This document shows positions 63,602 through 64,000 of a stretch of DNA of 64,000 bases, piece by piece (the first letter of the stretch is position 1; each line of letters starts with the position of its first letter). The DNA lies in the NCBI GenBank assembly GCA_035236585.1, contig CP141135.1, positions 74,563,057 to 74,627,056 on the forward strand, in the 5' to 3' direction. The position numbers and the translations under genes were made by a program. The notes beneath the pieces were generated by a model, which searched no databases, was not told the DNA's origin, and worked only from the letters and a program-made list of their open reading frames with translations. The stretch comes from Warburgia ugandensis (lineage: Eukaryota; Streptophyta; Magnoliopsida; Canellales; Canellaceae).

Positions 63602-64000
63602 GTAGGAATTCATTCTTTAACATGTGATTTTGACAACATCATACATCAGTTCTCTAAGCTATTATATTCCTCATGGCCTTTTGGCAGGCCAACAGCACTT
63701 TTTGGAGTTATTGGCTCTAGAAAAGTTGTATGTCCTGGTGTGATTTTTTATTTTTATTTTTAATTTTTGTTTTGTCTTGTCTTTTGGGTTAACACTGTTA
63801 GCCACGAGGGGTTGAGCCCCAACCCCAATTGAATGCTGTTCCATGCTTAGGGTTGTGAGCTTGATCTAAGCTTACTTCCAGAAGGCCTTTGTGACGTTGT
63901 CTTTTCTTTCCATTTTGAAAAATGTCATTATGATGATTATTTATTCTGGAACACAGTAGTTTACATAGAAGTGGCACATGTGACGTGGGCTAGGTCATCA
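63602..64000 (+). other. CCT2 intron, incomplete
   Basis: The donor GG|GTAGGAATT follows exon 63525-63601. No sequence that could encode the expected FILDKKIGIGQPKR segment appears, so the intron runs beyond the window. An acceptor-like TTTTGGCAG at 63688 is followed by unrelated sequence. Confidence 0.6.

Overview
The window is nuclear DNA of a flowering plant: intron-rich genes, AT-rich intergenic DNA, Au-type SINEs, and large numbers of Ty3-gypsy, Ty1-copia, LINE and hAT-like remains. Nothing bacterial, plastid or mitochondrial is seen. I cannot name the species. Three host genes are recognisable: an R2R3-MYB of the MIXTA-like subgroup 9 (MYB16/MYB106 type, minus strand, 8.6-10.8 kb), a mitochondrial carrier of the plant UCP3/PUMP3 type (minus strand, 21.1-22.7 kb), and the 5' part of the cytosolic chaperonin subunit CCT2 / TCP-1 beta (plus strand, from 58.3 kb to beyond the window end). 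They have unrelated jobs (epidermal cell and cuticle transcription, mitochondrial transport, actin/tubulin folding) and form no pathway or operon.

Layout. 0.5-6.5 kb: a decayed Ty1-copia element whose reverse transcriptase region has been replaced by an inverted 2-kb LTR fragment. 8.6-10.8 kb: the MYB gene with a TATA box. 11-20 kb: gene-poor DNA with three Au SINEs, a 5S-rRNA-like (Cassandra-type) remnant and a triplicated 188-bp unit. 21.1-22.7 kb: UCP3. 24.0-26.5 kb: a hAT-like inverted-repeat unit carrying a broken, intron-containing dUTPase gene between arrays of hairpin-forming palindromes.

26.9-49 kb: a retrotransposon nest. The oldest layer is an Athila-like gag. Into it went a complete Ty3-gypsy element (27773-43424, target duplication atagc, tRNA-Met-type primer site and polypurine tract visible). 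Its 5' LTR was then hit by a 3.4-kb LTR, and that in turn by a 598-bp TRIM (31946-32543) whose two 246-bp LTRs read as identical. The same gag also carries a solo LTR at 46238-48895 with target duplication aatcc. 49-56 kb: three more truncated or partly delimited LTRs of related type, one with an eight-unit minisatellite.

56-64 kb: a possible leader region, then CCT2 with eight coding exons in the window and a LINE reverse-transcriptase remnant in a 2.4-kb intron. No new molecular system is claimed. The items most worth a second look are the young TRIM, the hAT-like element with its dUTPase fragment, and the stratified nest.
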